A stretch of 64,000 bases of DNA from Robertmurraya dakarensis (GTDB lineage Bacteria; Bacillota; Bacilli; Bacillales; Cytobacillaceae), in assembly GCF_900156875.1 (NCBI RefSeq), contig NZ_LT707408.1, positions 246,958 to 310,957 of the forward strand, in the 5' to 3' direction. Both the position numbers and the translations under genes were made by a program. The notes under the pieces are model-generated. The model did not search any database and had not been told where the DNA came from. It saw nothing but the letters and a program-made list of their open reading frames with translations. Positions 42,714 to 50,665 of the stretch are shown piece after piece. The stretch's first letter is position 1, and each line of letters begins with the position of its first letter.

Positions 42714-43397
42714 TTAAGCAGTAAAGTTGCCATCATAACTAAGCATAACTGCCGATTGTATACCTTTCATATCTGAAATACTATTCAAGAAGCTTGTATT
42801 TTCGTCTGTTAGGCGAACTTCGTAAGTGATTTCAAAATGATTACCTGAAGCTATAGACTTAGATTTAACACTGTGTTTTTTTGTATGACTTGAGACAATG
42901 TGTTCTAAAGCTGATTCAATTGATTGCTCATCATATCTAATAACCAATAAATAAGGATTTTCAATTTTGATTTTGTTAATAAAAAGAATTAATACTAGGC
43001 CGATTAAAATAGAACCTATAACTGCTAGTGGAATAAAACCAGCCCCGCATAAAATGCCCACGATGATAGCCCAGAAAAGATAGACAATATCCATTGGATC
43101 TTTAATCGGTGTTCTAAAACGGACAATTGATAATGCACCAACCATACCAAGGGACAATAACACGTTAGAAGAGATACCCATGATCACTAAAGAGGTTGCC
43201 ATGGACATGACAATTAGTGAAATATTAAATGTATGTGAATAAATTACACCTGAAAAGGTTTTTTTATAAACCATATAAATCAATAATCCTAATATAAAAG
43301 CTGATACTAACCCGATAATAGAATCAACCACTGAAAAGCTGCTTGTCTTTTCTAAAAAATTCGATTTGAAAATATCATTAAAATTTAAACTTTCCAT
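42714..43397 (-). CDS. DUF4956 membrane protein
   Basis: 227 aa. Four hydrophobic segments (residues 25-42, 55-80, 105-128, 130-143), then a cytoplasmic domain of about 85 residues. The motif ALSIVRFRTPIKDPMDIVYLFWAI is the hallmark of DUF4956. Genes of this family accompany VTC-domain and CotH genes in many bacteria; the function is not known. GGAGGAATAGGA precedes the ATG. Confidence 0.88.
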   Translation of the reverse strand: MESLNFNDIFKSNFLEKTSSFSVVDSIIGLVSAFILGLLIYMVYKKTFSGVIYSHTFNISLIVMSMATSLVIMGISSNVLLSLGMVGALSIVRFRTPIKDPMDIVYLFWAIIVGILCGAGFIPLAVIGSILIGLVLILFINKIKIENPYLLVIRYDEQSIESALEHIVSSHTKKHSVKSKSIASGNHFEITYEVRLTDENTSFLNSISDMKGIQSAVMLSYDGNFTA

Positions 43398-43506
43398 TCC
43401 TATTCCTCCGATTCTTATGTTCTGAAAAAATACGTTTTTCCTAGTACATTAGCGTTTATATAGCCATTTCTAACTCTCTCTATGCTGCAAGGTTTCATAA
43501 TGTTTT

Positions 43507-44205
43507 TTACCCATACATTCTACTAATCTGATATTTTGAATACGTTCCTTTTCGTCTGTTCCCAATTTGAAGGAGCTTTTTAATCACTTCCGGTAAAAAC
43601 TCATCATATTTGACTTCAAGAATGACGATATCAGGATTTGTTTCAAGCACCGGTAAATCTGGATTCAACACATCATTATTTCGAAAGCTTGTTTTAATAT
43701 TGCTATCAAAGGTAACGCGTACGTTTCCGTATCGGTAAATAAATACTTCTCGTTCATAATCAACCACAGTCACCGGCCTTAACTGAAACATATTCATTTC
43801 AAAATATAAGTCACGCATAAGTGGTCTAGAATCGTCCTGCATCCAGGAAATATCACCTAACATAATTTGATCATACTCTTGTGCTGTTATCCGGCACTTT
43901 TGTTTGTATGTTAGATTATTGCGTTTACTCTTTTTTTCTAGGTTAAGAAGGCCTGGATTGTAGTCATACAATCTAACACGAAATTTATCTCGTTCATAAA
44001 AGCCTTCTTTTTTTTGCGTAAGTACTTTATTATCAAAGTTATCAAAATAAACACTTCGGATAAGATATTTTCCATCTTTATTCGCATGAGGATCGACTTC
44101 CATATAGTATTTCAACCTATTTCTGAGAAGGTAACAATCCATTTTTGTCATTTCATGCTTTAATTCATGGCGGCCTTGAACACCGTTTAAGCTAAGTGCT
44201 TTCAT
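43507..44205 (-). CDS. VTC domain protein, polyphosphate polymerase-like
   Basis: 232 aa. It has the triphosphate-tunnel fold of the yeast VTC4 catalytic domain: RHELKHEMTKMDCYLLRNRL at the start, YLIRSVYFDN, KFRVRLYDYN, LNLEKKSKRNNLTYKQKC, YEREVFIYRYGNVRVTFD, and ILEVKYDEFLPEVI. The basic and acidic tunnel residues look intact. VTC4 makes polyphosphate from ATP; the bacterial VTC proteins next to DUF4956 and CotH have not been shown to do so as far as I know. It is the first gene of a three-gene operon. Confidence 0.88.
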   Translation of the reverse strand: MKALSLNGVQGRHELKHEMTKMDCYLLRNRLKYYMEVDPHANKDGKYLIRSVYFDNFDNKVLTQKKEGFYERDKFRVRLYDYNPGLLNLEKKSKRNNLTYKQKCRITAQEYDQIMLGDISWMQDDSRPLMRDLYFEMNMFQLRPVTVVDYEREVFIYRYGNVRVTFDSNIKTSFRNNDVLNPDLPVLETNPDIVILEVKYDEFLPEVIKKLLQIGNRRKGTYSKYQISRMYG

Positions 44206-44413
44206 ATATTCATCTCCTTTTCTTTTAAGCCCTGTGAATCACATTATGATGGACAAATTTAACAAAACATAAAGAAGTTTAAACCTCCTTTAGAATTTCT
44301 TAATCAATGAGTAGGCTGTTCAACAATGCCCAGTATAAAAGGGAAATATGTCAGGTGTGTGTCAATGGAATATTTGGTATGTTTTGGTGCTGCTTCATTT
44401 ATCTATTTGGTAT
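44206..44413. other. Divergent spacer between the VTC operon and the two-component genes
   Basis: No gene supported. It should hold the promoter of the VTC operon on the minus strand, and it borders the direct-repeat promoter of the regulator at 44414-44430. Confidence 0.5.
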
Positions 44414-44430
44414 TGACATCTTGCTGACTT
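44414..44430 (+). promoter_or_regulatory. Direct-repeat operator upstream of the response regulator gene
   Basis: TGACAT (44414-44419) and TGACTT (44425-44430), 11 bases apart, inside a TTGACA-type -35 region. The same pattern precedes htrA and prsA, so this is the likely autoregulatory site of the response regulator. Confidence 0.7.
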
Positions 44431-44514
44431 ACTTCTGTGGTAATGTTATAGAGAAAAACAAAAGAGTGAACCAATATTTTGTCGTTTACAAGTTTTCGGG
44501 AGGTTATAGTACCA

Positions 44515-45195
44515 ATGAAAATATTAGTTGTGGAAGATGAATATGCAATTAGTCAAGTATTGAAGGCTTATTTGCAAAAAGTTGGCTATGAAGTTGTCCA
44601 GGTATATGATGGCGATGATGTATTGGAAAAATTTCATGAATGTTATCCGGATCTTGTTTTGTTGGATGTAATGCTGCCGAATAAAGATGGTTGGGAAATT
44701 TTAAAGGAAATAAGGAAAGAAAATAATTGTCCTGTCATTATGCTGACAGCCCTTGGTGATGTAAATTATCGGTTGGATGGGTTAAATATTGGTGCAGATG
44801 ATTATATATCGAAACCGTTTGTTGCCGATGAGGTTGTTGCCCGTGTGAAAGCTGTATTGAGACGAACGCAAGCAGATAATGATAGTCCGGTGAAACGGTT
44901 TGGTCAGTTAGAAATCAATTTAAAAGCACATCAGGTGATGGTGAATGGAAAAAATATTACGCTTACCCCACGTGATTTATCTGTTCTGTTATTTCTGGCA
45001 GAGAACCCCAATCAAACTTTTACCCGGGAGCAATTAATCGAACAAATATGGGGCTGGGATTATGATGGGAGCGATCGTGCAGTTGACCTTGCAGTAAAGC
45101 GAATTAGAAAATCTTTGCAAGATTGGCCAAGTTATGAAGGTGAAATCAAAACACTTCGAGGATTGGGGTATCAGTTAAGTGTTTATCAAAAATAA
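44515..45195 (+). CDS. OmpR-family response regulator
   Basis: 226 aa from ATG 44515 (TCGGGAGG precedes it). Receiver domain with Asp51 as phosphorylation site (LVLLDVMLPNKDG), Thr in MLTALGD, and Lys in SKPF. The C-terminal winged helix has LTPRDLSVLLFLAENPNQTFTREQLIEQIWGWDYDG and the RAVDLAVKRIRKSL recognition helix. It overlaps its kinase gene by 17 bases. Its targets are probably itself, htrA and prsA, from shared direct repeats. It may be a CssR-like secretion-stress regulator (inference). Confidence 0.93.
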   Translation: MKILVVEDEYAISQVLKAYLQKVGYEVVQVYDGDDVLEKFHECYPDLVLLDVMLPNKDGWEILKEIRKENNCPVIMLTALGDVNYRLDGLNIGADDYISKPFVADEVVARVKAVLRRTQADNDSPVKRFGQLEINLKAHQVMVNGKNITLTPRDLSVLLFLAENPNQTFTREQLIEQIWGWDYDGSDRAVDLAVKRIRKSLQDWPSYEGEIKTLRGLGYQLSVYQK

Positions 45196-46630
45196 AAAAC
45201 ATAAATCAGAGGAAAATAAACACTCAAAGTTTTTCAAAAACGAAAACCGCGTTTCTTTAATTAGATATTGGACAAGCAGATACCTGTTTACATTATGTAT
45301 AGGACTCATTGCCGTCGCAATTATTTCTGCACTCTGGATCCGTCATAATACATTGGAAAACCGGTTGAACTTGATGTCGGTGCTTGCTGAGGGAATGGCG
45401 GACAGGATTGTTGCCATGAATGAAGAGGCGCAACCTCCACCCAATTTTTTCCGTGAGCGAGAGTTGAAGACTGAATTAGAAATTGATCCTTTTACTTATA
45501 TTGTAGATAAAAATGGAAATGTTATTTCGAGTAATCGGCCCAAAGGGCCAATCGAACAGCAATTAAATCAATCCATTTTAAATAATGAAGACATCATACA
45601 GAGGTTGACCATTTATAATCAAGAATTTTTTGCCGTGAAATCACCTATTGAAATAAATGATTCAGTCGTTGGCTGGGTAGTTATGGTCGATTCCAAAGAT
45701 AAATTAACATATGTTAACCAAGAATATACTCAACTAGCAATTATGATTATAAGTCTTGCATTGTTTGGCTGGGCTGCCATCTATGTTCTGTCAAATCGTT
45801 TGGCAAAACCGATTAAAGATGTAGCAGAAGCGGCCAAACTCGTGGCAGAAGGGAATTATCAAATCGATATTCCAAATGAAAATAAAGAAAAAGAGGTTTA
45901 CGAATTAATCCACTCATTTAAAGAAATGACGAAAAAATTGGAAAGGCTCGAGTCGCTGCGGACCGAGCTACTGGCAGGTGTCACACATGAATTGAAAACC
46001 CCTGTAACTTCCATCAGCGGTTTATTACAGGCGCTTAAAGATGAAGTGGTTACGGGAGATGAAGCTAAAGAGTTTTTAAATATATCATTAAATGAAACAG
46101 AAAAAATGAAGACAATGGTAGAAGATTTGCTCGCATTCAATCAATTTGCAACAAATACAGTCCCTGTTAATAATGAAATCTATAATATTAATGAAGTCGT
46201 AGAAAATGCTCTGTTTAGTTGGCAAGTTGCCCAAAAAGAAGAGATTGAGATCAAACTCCATAAGCTCATCAACCCGGTTGAAGTCACAGTTGATCCAATT
46301 CGGTTTGAACAGATCATGACAAATCTGCTGAACAACGCAAAACATGCATTGGGAAATAAAGGTGAAATTTTCGTCGCCTTGATGGAAGATGATACACAAA
46401 TCATTATCGATGTATCCGATACAGGAAGTGGGATACCTGAAGCGGAACAGCCATTTATTTTTGAACGCTTTTACCGTGGTGAAAAGAAAAAATATAAAAT
46501 CAGAGGACTAGGTCTTGGATTAGCATTAAGCAAGATGATTATCCAATCCCTTGGTGGAGATTTGGTTTTACTAAAAAGCTCCACGAAAGGAACAACATTT
46601 CGAATAACTTTATCCAAAAATAACAGCTAA
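45179..46630 (+). CDS. Sensor histidine kinase
   Basis: 483 aa, GTG start. Two membrane segments (about residues 37-55 and 183-205) enclose an extracellular domain of about 125 residues; a HAMP domain follows (NRLAKPIKDVAEAAKLVAEGNYQ), then HisKA with His270 (GVTHELKTPVTS), and the ATPase domain with N box (NLLNNAKHALG), DTGSGIP, and GLGLGLALS. It pairs with the upstream regulator. It would sense misfolded secreted protein or envelope stress at the outer face (inference from the htrA and prsA neighbours). Its 3' end is duplicated at 48055-48272. Confidence 0.94.
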   Translation: MFIKNKKHKSEENKHSKFFKNENRVSLIRYWTSRYLFTLCIGLIAVAIISALWIRHNTLENRLNLMSVLAEGMADRIVAMNEEAQPPPNFFRERELKTELEIDPFTYIVDKNGNVISSNRPKGPIEQQLNQSILNNEDIIQRLTIYNQEFFAVKSPIEINDSVVGWVVMVDSKDKLTYVNQEYTQLAIMIISLALFGWAAIYVLSNRLAKPIKDVAEAAKLVAEGNYQIDIPNENKEKEVYELIHSFKEMTKKLERLESLRTELLAGVTHELKTPVTSISGLLQALKDEVVTGDEAKEFLNISLNETEKMKTMVEDLLAFNQFATNTVPVNNEIYNINEVVENALFSWQVAQKEEIEIKLHKLINPVEVTVDPIRFEQIMTNLLNNAKHALGNKGEIFVALMEDDTQIIIDVSDTGSGIPEAEQPFIFERFYRGEKKKYKIRGLGLGLALSKMIIQSLGGDLVLLKSSTKGTTFRITLSKNNS

Positions 46631-46651
46631 ACATTGGCTGTTATTTTTTTT
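46622..46651 (+). terminator. Terminator of the kinase gene
   Basis: AACAGC pairs with GCTGTT around TAAACATTG, followed by ATTTTTTTTT; it overlaps the stop codon. A copy lies at 48264-48293. Confidence 0.8.
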
Positions 46652-46676
46652 TGAGAATATTTCCGCTTTAATTATT

Positions 46677-46693
46677 TGACATCCGCCTGACAT
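46677..46693 (+). promoter_or_regulatory. Direct-repeat operator/promoter of htrA
   Basis: Two perfect TGACAT repeats (46677-46682 and 46688-46693), 11 bases apart, overlapping a TTGACA -35. A TAAACT-like -10 lies about 10 bases further. Confidence 0.75.
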
Positions 46694-46758
46694 AATCCCG
46701 AGATAAACTTGAATTTGTAAAGGGAATTTAAACGACCAGCTTGATAGGAGGAATTTAT

Positions 46759-48018
46759 ATGTTTAATGAACATGATCATCAAAATAAAATTTCGGAAAAT
46801 AAAGATGGGAAAAAGAATAGAAGAAAATCAACGGTGAAAGGGTTTTTAACAACTGTAACTGCAGGTGTGATTGGATCGATACTGACATTAGGAGTTGCGC
46901 CACAAATCGCTCATATTAAGGAAAACGGGACAACACAAGCTATTCAAGAAGCTTCAGCAATAAATAATCAACAAACCCATTCAACTGATACTTCATTAAA
47001 CGTTCAACAAGTATCAACCTCGACTGCCGACATTATCGAGAAAGCATCAAAAGCAATTGTCGGAATTACAAATATTCAAAGTGCTAGACAGAATTCATTT
47101 CCTAGCTTCTACCAAAATAACAGTGAAGCTAGCCAAGAACTAGAAAGCGGAACAGGCTCAGGTGTCATCTACAAAGTGACAGACAATGAAATATATATTG
47201 TAACCAATAATCATGTCATTGAAGAGGCAACTAAGATTGAAGTGACTTTATACAATGAAGATATCGTAACGGCAGAACTGGTCGGCGCTGATTCGTTGAC
47301 AGATATTGCTTTATTAAAAGTCACTGGAAACTTTAATATTTCTCCTCTAACGTTTGGCAATTCAGACATGTTAAGAGCAGGAGATGACGTCATCGCCATC
47401 GGGAACCCTCTTGGTCTTGATTTATATGGAACAGTTACCCAAGGAATTGTCAGTGCAATCAACAGAACTCTAGATGTTTCAACCAGTACCGGAACCTGGG
47501 AAATGAATGTCATTCAAACCGATGCTGCGATCAATCCTGGAAATAGTGGTGGTGCACTAATCAATACTTCTGGGGAACTCGTTGGGATTAACAGTATGAA
47601 AATCGCCGATGATGAAGTAGAAGGGATAGGTTTTGCTATCCCAAGTAATGACGTAAAGACGATTATTGAAGAATTGACGGAGAATGGGCAAATTATCCGA
47701 CCATATCTTGGTGTTTCGATGGCAAACCTTTCAGAAGTACCGCAATTCTACTTAGAAAATATCGCTGGTAATCTAACGGAGGGGGTCATTATTACCAGTC
47801 TTGATGAATCTGGAACTGCAGCTAAAGCAGGCTTAATGGCAGAAGATATCATTGTCTCAATAAATAGAGAAAAAATAACCGATGCCGATCAACTTAGAAA
47901 ATTTTTGTATACCGACTTATCTGTAGGCGATACAATAACGATTGAATATTATCGCCAAGGTGAATTGAAAAAAGCTGAAGTTACATTAATAAGCAACCAA
48001 CCATCATTAAATGAATAG
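46759..48018 (+). CDS. HtrA/DegP-type membrane-anchored serine protease
   Basis: 419 aa from ATG 46759, which follows ATAGGAGGA. A cytoplasmic N terminus of 30 residues is followed by a membrane segment (about 33-52), a trypsin-like domain with the triad His152 (TNNHVI), Asp182 (SLTDIALL), Ser263 (NPGNSGGAL), and a PDZ domain from about residue 315 (PYLGVSMANL ... AGLMAEDIIVSINREKI). It degrades or refolds misfolded exported proteins. The promoter carries the regulator repeats. Confidence 0.95.
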   Translation: MFNEHDHQNKISENKDGKKNRRKSTVKGFLTTVTAGVIGSILTLGVAPQIAHIKENGTTQAIQEASAINNQQTHSTDTSLNVQQVSTSTADIIEKASKAIVGITNIQSARQNSFPSFYQNNSEASQELESGTGSGVIYKVTDNEIYIVTNNHVIEEATKIEVTLYNEDIVTAELVGADSLTDIALLKVTGNFNISPLTFGNSDMLRAGDDVIAIGNPLGLDLYGTVTQGIVSAINRTLDVSTSTGTWEMNVIQTDAAINPGNSGGALINTSGELVGINSMKIADDEVEGIGFAIPSNDVKTIIEELTENGQIIRPYLGVSMANLSEVPQFYLENIAGNLTEGVIITSLDESGTAAKAGLMAEDIIVSINREKITDADQLRKFLYTDLSVGDTITIEYYRQGELKKAEVTLISNQPSLNE

Positions 48019-48054
48019 TGGGAAACTATCTTAAAAGATAACTCACTTCTGACG

Positions 48055-48272
48055 TGTATCCGATAATGGAAGTGGGATACAGGAAGCGGAACAGCCATTT
48101 ATTATTGAACGCTTTTTCTGTGGTGAAAAGAAAAAATATAAAATCAGGGACTAGGTCTTGGATTAGCATTAAGCAAAATGATTAACCAAGACCTTGGTGG
48201 AGATTTAGTTTTACTAAAAAGCTCCACGAAAGGAACAACATTTCGAATAACTTATCCAATAATAACAGCTAA
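48055..48272 (+). pseudogene. Duplicated 3' fragment of the sensor kinase gene
   Basis: Over 90% identical by eye to 46411-46630 of the histidine kinase gene (ATPase domain from DVSDTGSG onwards), but with an altered GAGGAC/GGGAC region and other small indels that break the frame. The duplication carries on through the terminator (48264-48293) into the TGACAT promoter of the next gene. Confidence 0.9.
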
Positions 48273-48293
48273 ACATTGGCTGTTATTTTTTAT
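48264..48293 (+). terminator. Copied terminator
   Basis: Same AACAGC/GCTGTT hairpin as at 46622-46651, followed by ATTTTTTATG. It may terminate htrA transcription here. Confidence 0.7.
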
Positions 48294-48324
48294 GGGAGTT
48301 TTTTAGTGGCTATAGATTTGGTTT

Positions 48325-48341
48325 TGACATTCTACTGACAC
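48325..48341 (+). promoter_or_regulatory. Direct-repeat operator/promoter of prsA
   Basis: TGACAT (48325-48330) and TGACAC (48336-48341), 11 bases apart, followed by TATAAT at 48355-48360. It is the third copy of the pattern. Confidence 0.75.
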
Positions 48342-48403
48342 AATCAATAGTTAATATAATTGTTGTAGTCTAAATTGGTAAAGAAATGAACGGAGGAATA
48401 CTT

Positions 48404-49285
48404 ATGAAAGAAATTAGAATGACAAAAATTATTAAGGTGATCGTACTTCCATTAGCTTTAAGTGCTATGCTTGTAGGCTGCTCAAGTGGAGATTCTTCAA
48501 TGATTGCATCAGTAAATGGAGAAAAAATAACTGAAGCTGAATTAAATGAAACATTAACAGCTCAATATGGTGTGGAAGTATTAGATACACTAATTACAGA
48601 TAAAATTATTGAATTAGAGGCAGAAAAGTTAGATGTATCTGTAACAGAAGAAGAAATAGAGGCGGAATACGAAGTTTATACTGGCCAATATGGAGGGGAG
48701 GAAGCCTTTCTTGAAGCTATCTCTTCTTATAATATGGATGTAGAAGATGTAAAGGAAGATATTAAAATATATCTTTTAACGTTAAAATTGATGGAAGACT
48801 ATGTTGGAATCACAGACGAAGAAGTAAAGACATTTTTTGATGAAAATAATGCTGCTTATGGACAAGCAGCCCAGGTAGAAGCAAGTCATATTTTAGTAGA
48901 GGATGAGAAGACGGCTCAAGAAGTTACTGAAAAATTAGATGCCGGGGAAGATTTTGCAGAACTTGCAAAAGAATATTCAACTGATACTGCAACTCAAGAG
49001 GATGGTGGTAATTTAGGTTACTTTGGTAAGGGTGAAATGGAAGAAGCTTTCGAAAATACTGCATTCGCCATGGAAATCGATACAATTAGTGAGCCGATTG
49101 AAACAGATTATGGTTTCCATGTAATTAAAGTAACGGACAAAATTGAAGAAAAAGAAGCTGTATTTGAAGATGTAAAAGATACAGTTTATCAAGACCTTTT
49201 AAATTCAAAAGTCAATGAACAATATTCAACATGGTTAGCAGAAAAAACGGAAGAATATGACATTGAAAATAAATTAACAGACTAA
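48404..49285 (+). CDS. prsA: PrsA-type foldase lipoprotein (parvulin peptidyl-prolyl isomerase)
   Basis: 293 aa from ATG 48404, which follows CGGAGGA. The lipobox is LVGC (Cys26). An N-terminal SurA-like helical domain (ASVNGEKITEAELNETL) is followed by the parvulin domain: EASHILVEDEKTAQEV, AELAKEYSTDT, EDGGNLGYFGKGEM, ETDYGFHVIKVTD; then a C-terminal helical part. It folds secreted proteins outside the membrane. This copy is probably stress-induced, given its promoter; a general PrsA may exist elsewhere. Confidence 0.93.
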   Translation: MKEIRMTKIIKVIVLPLALSAMLVGCSSGDSSMIASVNGEKITEAELNETLTAQYGVEVLDTLITDKIIELEAEKLDVSVTEEEIEAEYEVYTGQYGGEEAFLEAISSYNMDVEDVKEDIKIYLLTLKLMEDYVGITDEEVKTFFDENNAAYGQAAQVEASHILVEDEKTAQEVTEKLDAGEDFAELAKEYSTDTATQEDGGNLGYFGKGEMEEAFENTAFAMEIDTISEPIETDYGFHVIKVTDKIEEKEAVFEDVKDTVYQDLLNSKVNEQYSTWLAEKTEEYDIENKLTD

Positions 49286-49827
49286 TATTTGAATAAAAAA
49301 GTAGAAGGGAGTAATTAGATAGTCCTTTTTTCTTTTCTAAAAGAGGTACTTATTTAAGTCCTATTACAAGTTATTTCGGAATAGTAGACAACTTAACTCT
49401 AAAGTATTCACAATGAAACATTAAAAATAAGGAGTAGTCTTCAACAATCTAGCGCGATTGTTAAAGACCATTAGTCTAATTCCTCGGTAAAGATGTGAAG
49501 TAATTAGACTTTTTTATCTTTCAAAATCCTTAACTTTGTAAATCCATTTTTATTGATAATACTTCATTGGTAAACATATTGGTGAAAATTGGTATATAAT
49601 GTGACGATCGCTGGTAAAAAACATGGCAGAAGTGGTAAATTCTAATGGCCGTAATCATAGCCCTACTTTTTGTGTTACTGATTATTCCTTCTAAAGAACC
49701 CACCACAAAAAAGGGACCCAGATAATTTTCTAGTGAGAGTTCTTTTTATTTTCGGTAAATTTTCGGCAATTAATAAAGTAGTAAATTAACCCATTATAAA
49801 AAGCCTTGATATATCAAGGCTTTTTTA
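49286..49827. other. Gene-poor region between prsA and the integrated element
   Basis: Contains an inverted repeat TCTTCAACAATC (49438-49449) with GATTGTTAAAGA (49456-49467), and a terminator-like AGTCTAATT/AATTAGACT plus T-run (49473-49516). It also holds a possible 26-aa hydrophobic ORF (49645-49725, MAVIIALLFVLLIIPSKEPT and six more residues) behind a TATAAT at 49595-49600 and before a hairpin with T-run (about 49693-49750). None is certain. Confidence 0.4.
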
Positions 49828-49871
49828 CGTCCCAGAAGGGATTCGAACCCCCGACCTACAGTTTAGGAAAC
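49828..49871 (+). repeat. Attachment-site repeat, partial tRNA-Arg copy
   Basis: 44 bases identical to 53680-53723; the tRNA-like sequence stops at the anticodon loop (TTTAGGAAAC then GGATGG). An AAAAAGCCTTGATATATC-type hairpin precedes it. Confidence 0.9.
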
Positions 49872-50065
49872 GGATGGTATTAAAAAGATTGATAAAGTAG
49901 AATTATGAAAAAGCCAATTAAATCAATATCTCAACCAGTTTGTTAGGGATAATAACGTTTTTAAAAAAATTAAGAAAGTTTTAGTTCGCTACCAAATTGC
50001 TACCAGGGACGTTGCCATTTTAGGTTTACTTTTGTAATTTTTGATAATAATTTGAGGGAGCTTAA

Positions 50066-50200
50066 TATCATATTGTAGAGGAAGGTCCAGCAGAAGACAC
50101 TGGGGAAAACATTGATGACGTTGAAGAAAATCTAGAAGAACCATTCGAAGATCCAGATAATGATGGGTTAGATGAAAATGATCCAAATCAAGGGAGTTAA
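50066..50200 (+). pseudogene. C-terminal remnant of an acidic protein
   Basis: An open frame without a start codon runs from a TAA at 50063 and encodes about 44 residues: VEEGPAEDTGENIDDVEENL followed by EEPFEDPDNDGLDENDPNQG. The DPDNDGLDEND part resembles calcium-binding thrombospondin type 3 or EF-like loops. It is followed by a terminator, so it is likely the tail of a lost surface protein. Confidence 0.4.
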
Positions 50201-50241
50201 ATGAAAGTTGAAAAATGGTTTTACGACAAATTTAATGATGA

Positions 50242-50276
50242 AAACTCCTTCCGATTATTTGGAAGGAGTTTTTTTA
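50242..50276 (+). terminator. Rho-independent terminator
   Basis: AAACTCCTTCC pairs with GGAAGGAGTTT (11 perfect base pairs), followed by TTTTT. Confidence 0.85.
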
Positions 50277-50385
50277 TCGCATTTATTGTAAGGTTCCTTT
50301 TATTAATAAATGACAATGATAATAGAGAAAAGACCCAAATGAATAATATTTCTCTCGATTAAAGTGGTGTTTGATTACAGCCAAT

Positions 50386-50448
50386 GAAATGTACCACCTC
50401 TGACATAGAATATACCACCAAATGACAAAAGTGTACCAAAGAATGACA
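50386..50448 (-). mobile_element. Putative insertion-sequence end with three short repeats
   Basis: On the minus strand TGTCATTCTTTGGTACA, TGTCATTTGGTGGTATA and TGTCAGAGGTGGTACA follow each other every 21-22 bases. Multiple short TGTCA..GGTACA repeats are typical of IS21-like or related transposon ends. No transposase gene is adjacent. Confidence 0.45.
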
Positions 50449-50616
50449 GACTGTTTACCAATTCAGTCCTTCTGGTGAAAAAGATATAAAATCATAGTTT
50501 TGAGAATTAAAAAAGTTATATAGATTTGATTGATTTTCAATAAGATCAAGTCTTCTGCAAACAGGCCAGACTAACTCTTGTATGACGTAGTAGACGTATA
50601 TTGTGAAACAAGAAAT

Positions 50617-50653
50617 AAAAAAGAGAGCAGGCAAAATAATATTACCCGCTCTC
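50617..50653 (-). terminator. Terminator of the Cys-rich protein gene
   Basis: GAGAGC (50623-50628) pairs with GCTCTC (50648-50653); on the minus strand it is followed by TTTTTTATTT. Confidence 0.8.
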
Positions 50654-50665
50654 CATAAAGCACAA

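Noticed and set aside
44307..44540. 77-codon frame upstream of the response regulator
   Set aside because: It covers the direct-repeat promoter and the RBS of the regulator and has no RBS of its own.
49828..49871. Second tRNA gene
   Set aside because: Only the 3' 44 bases are present; the 5' half is replaced by unrelated sequence, so it is an attachment-site remnant.
50201..50362. 53-codon frame MKVEKWFYDKFNDENSFRLF...
   Set aside because: It runs straight through a perfect 11-base-pair terminator at 50242-50276 and has a poorly spaced RBS.
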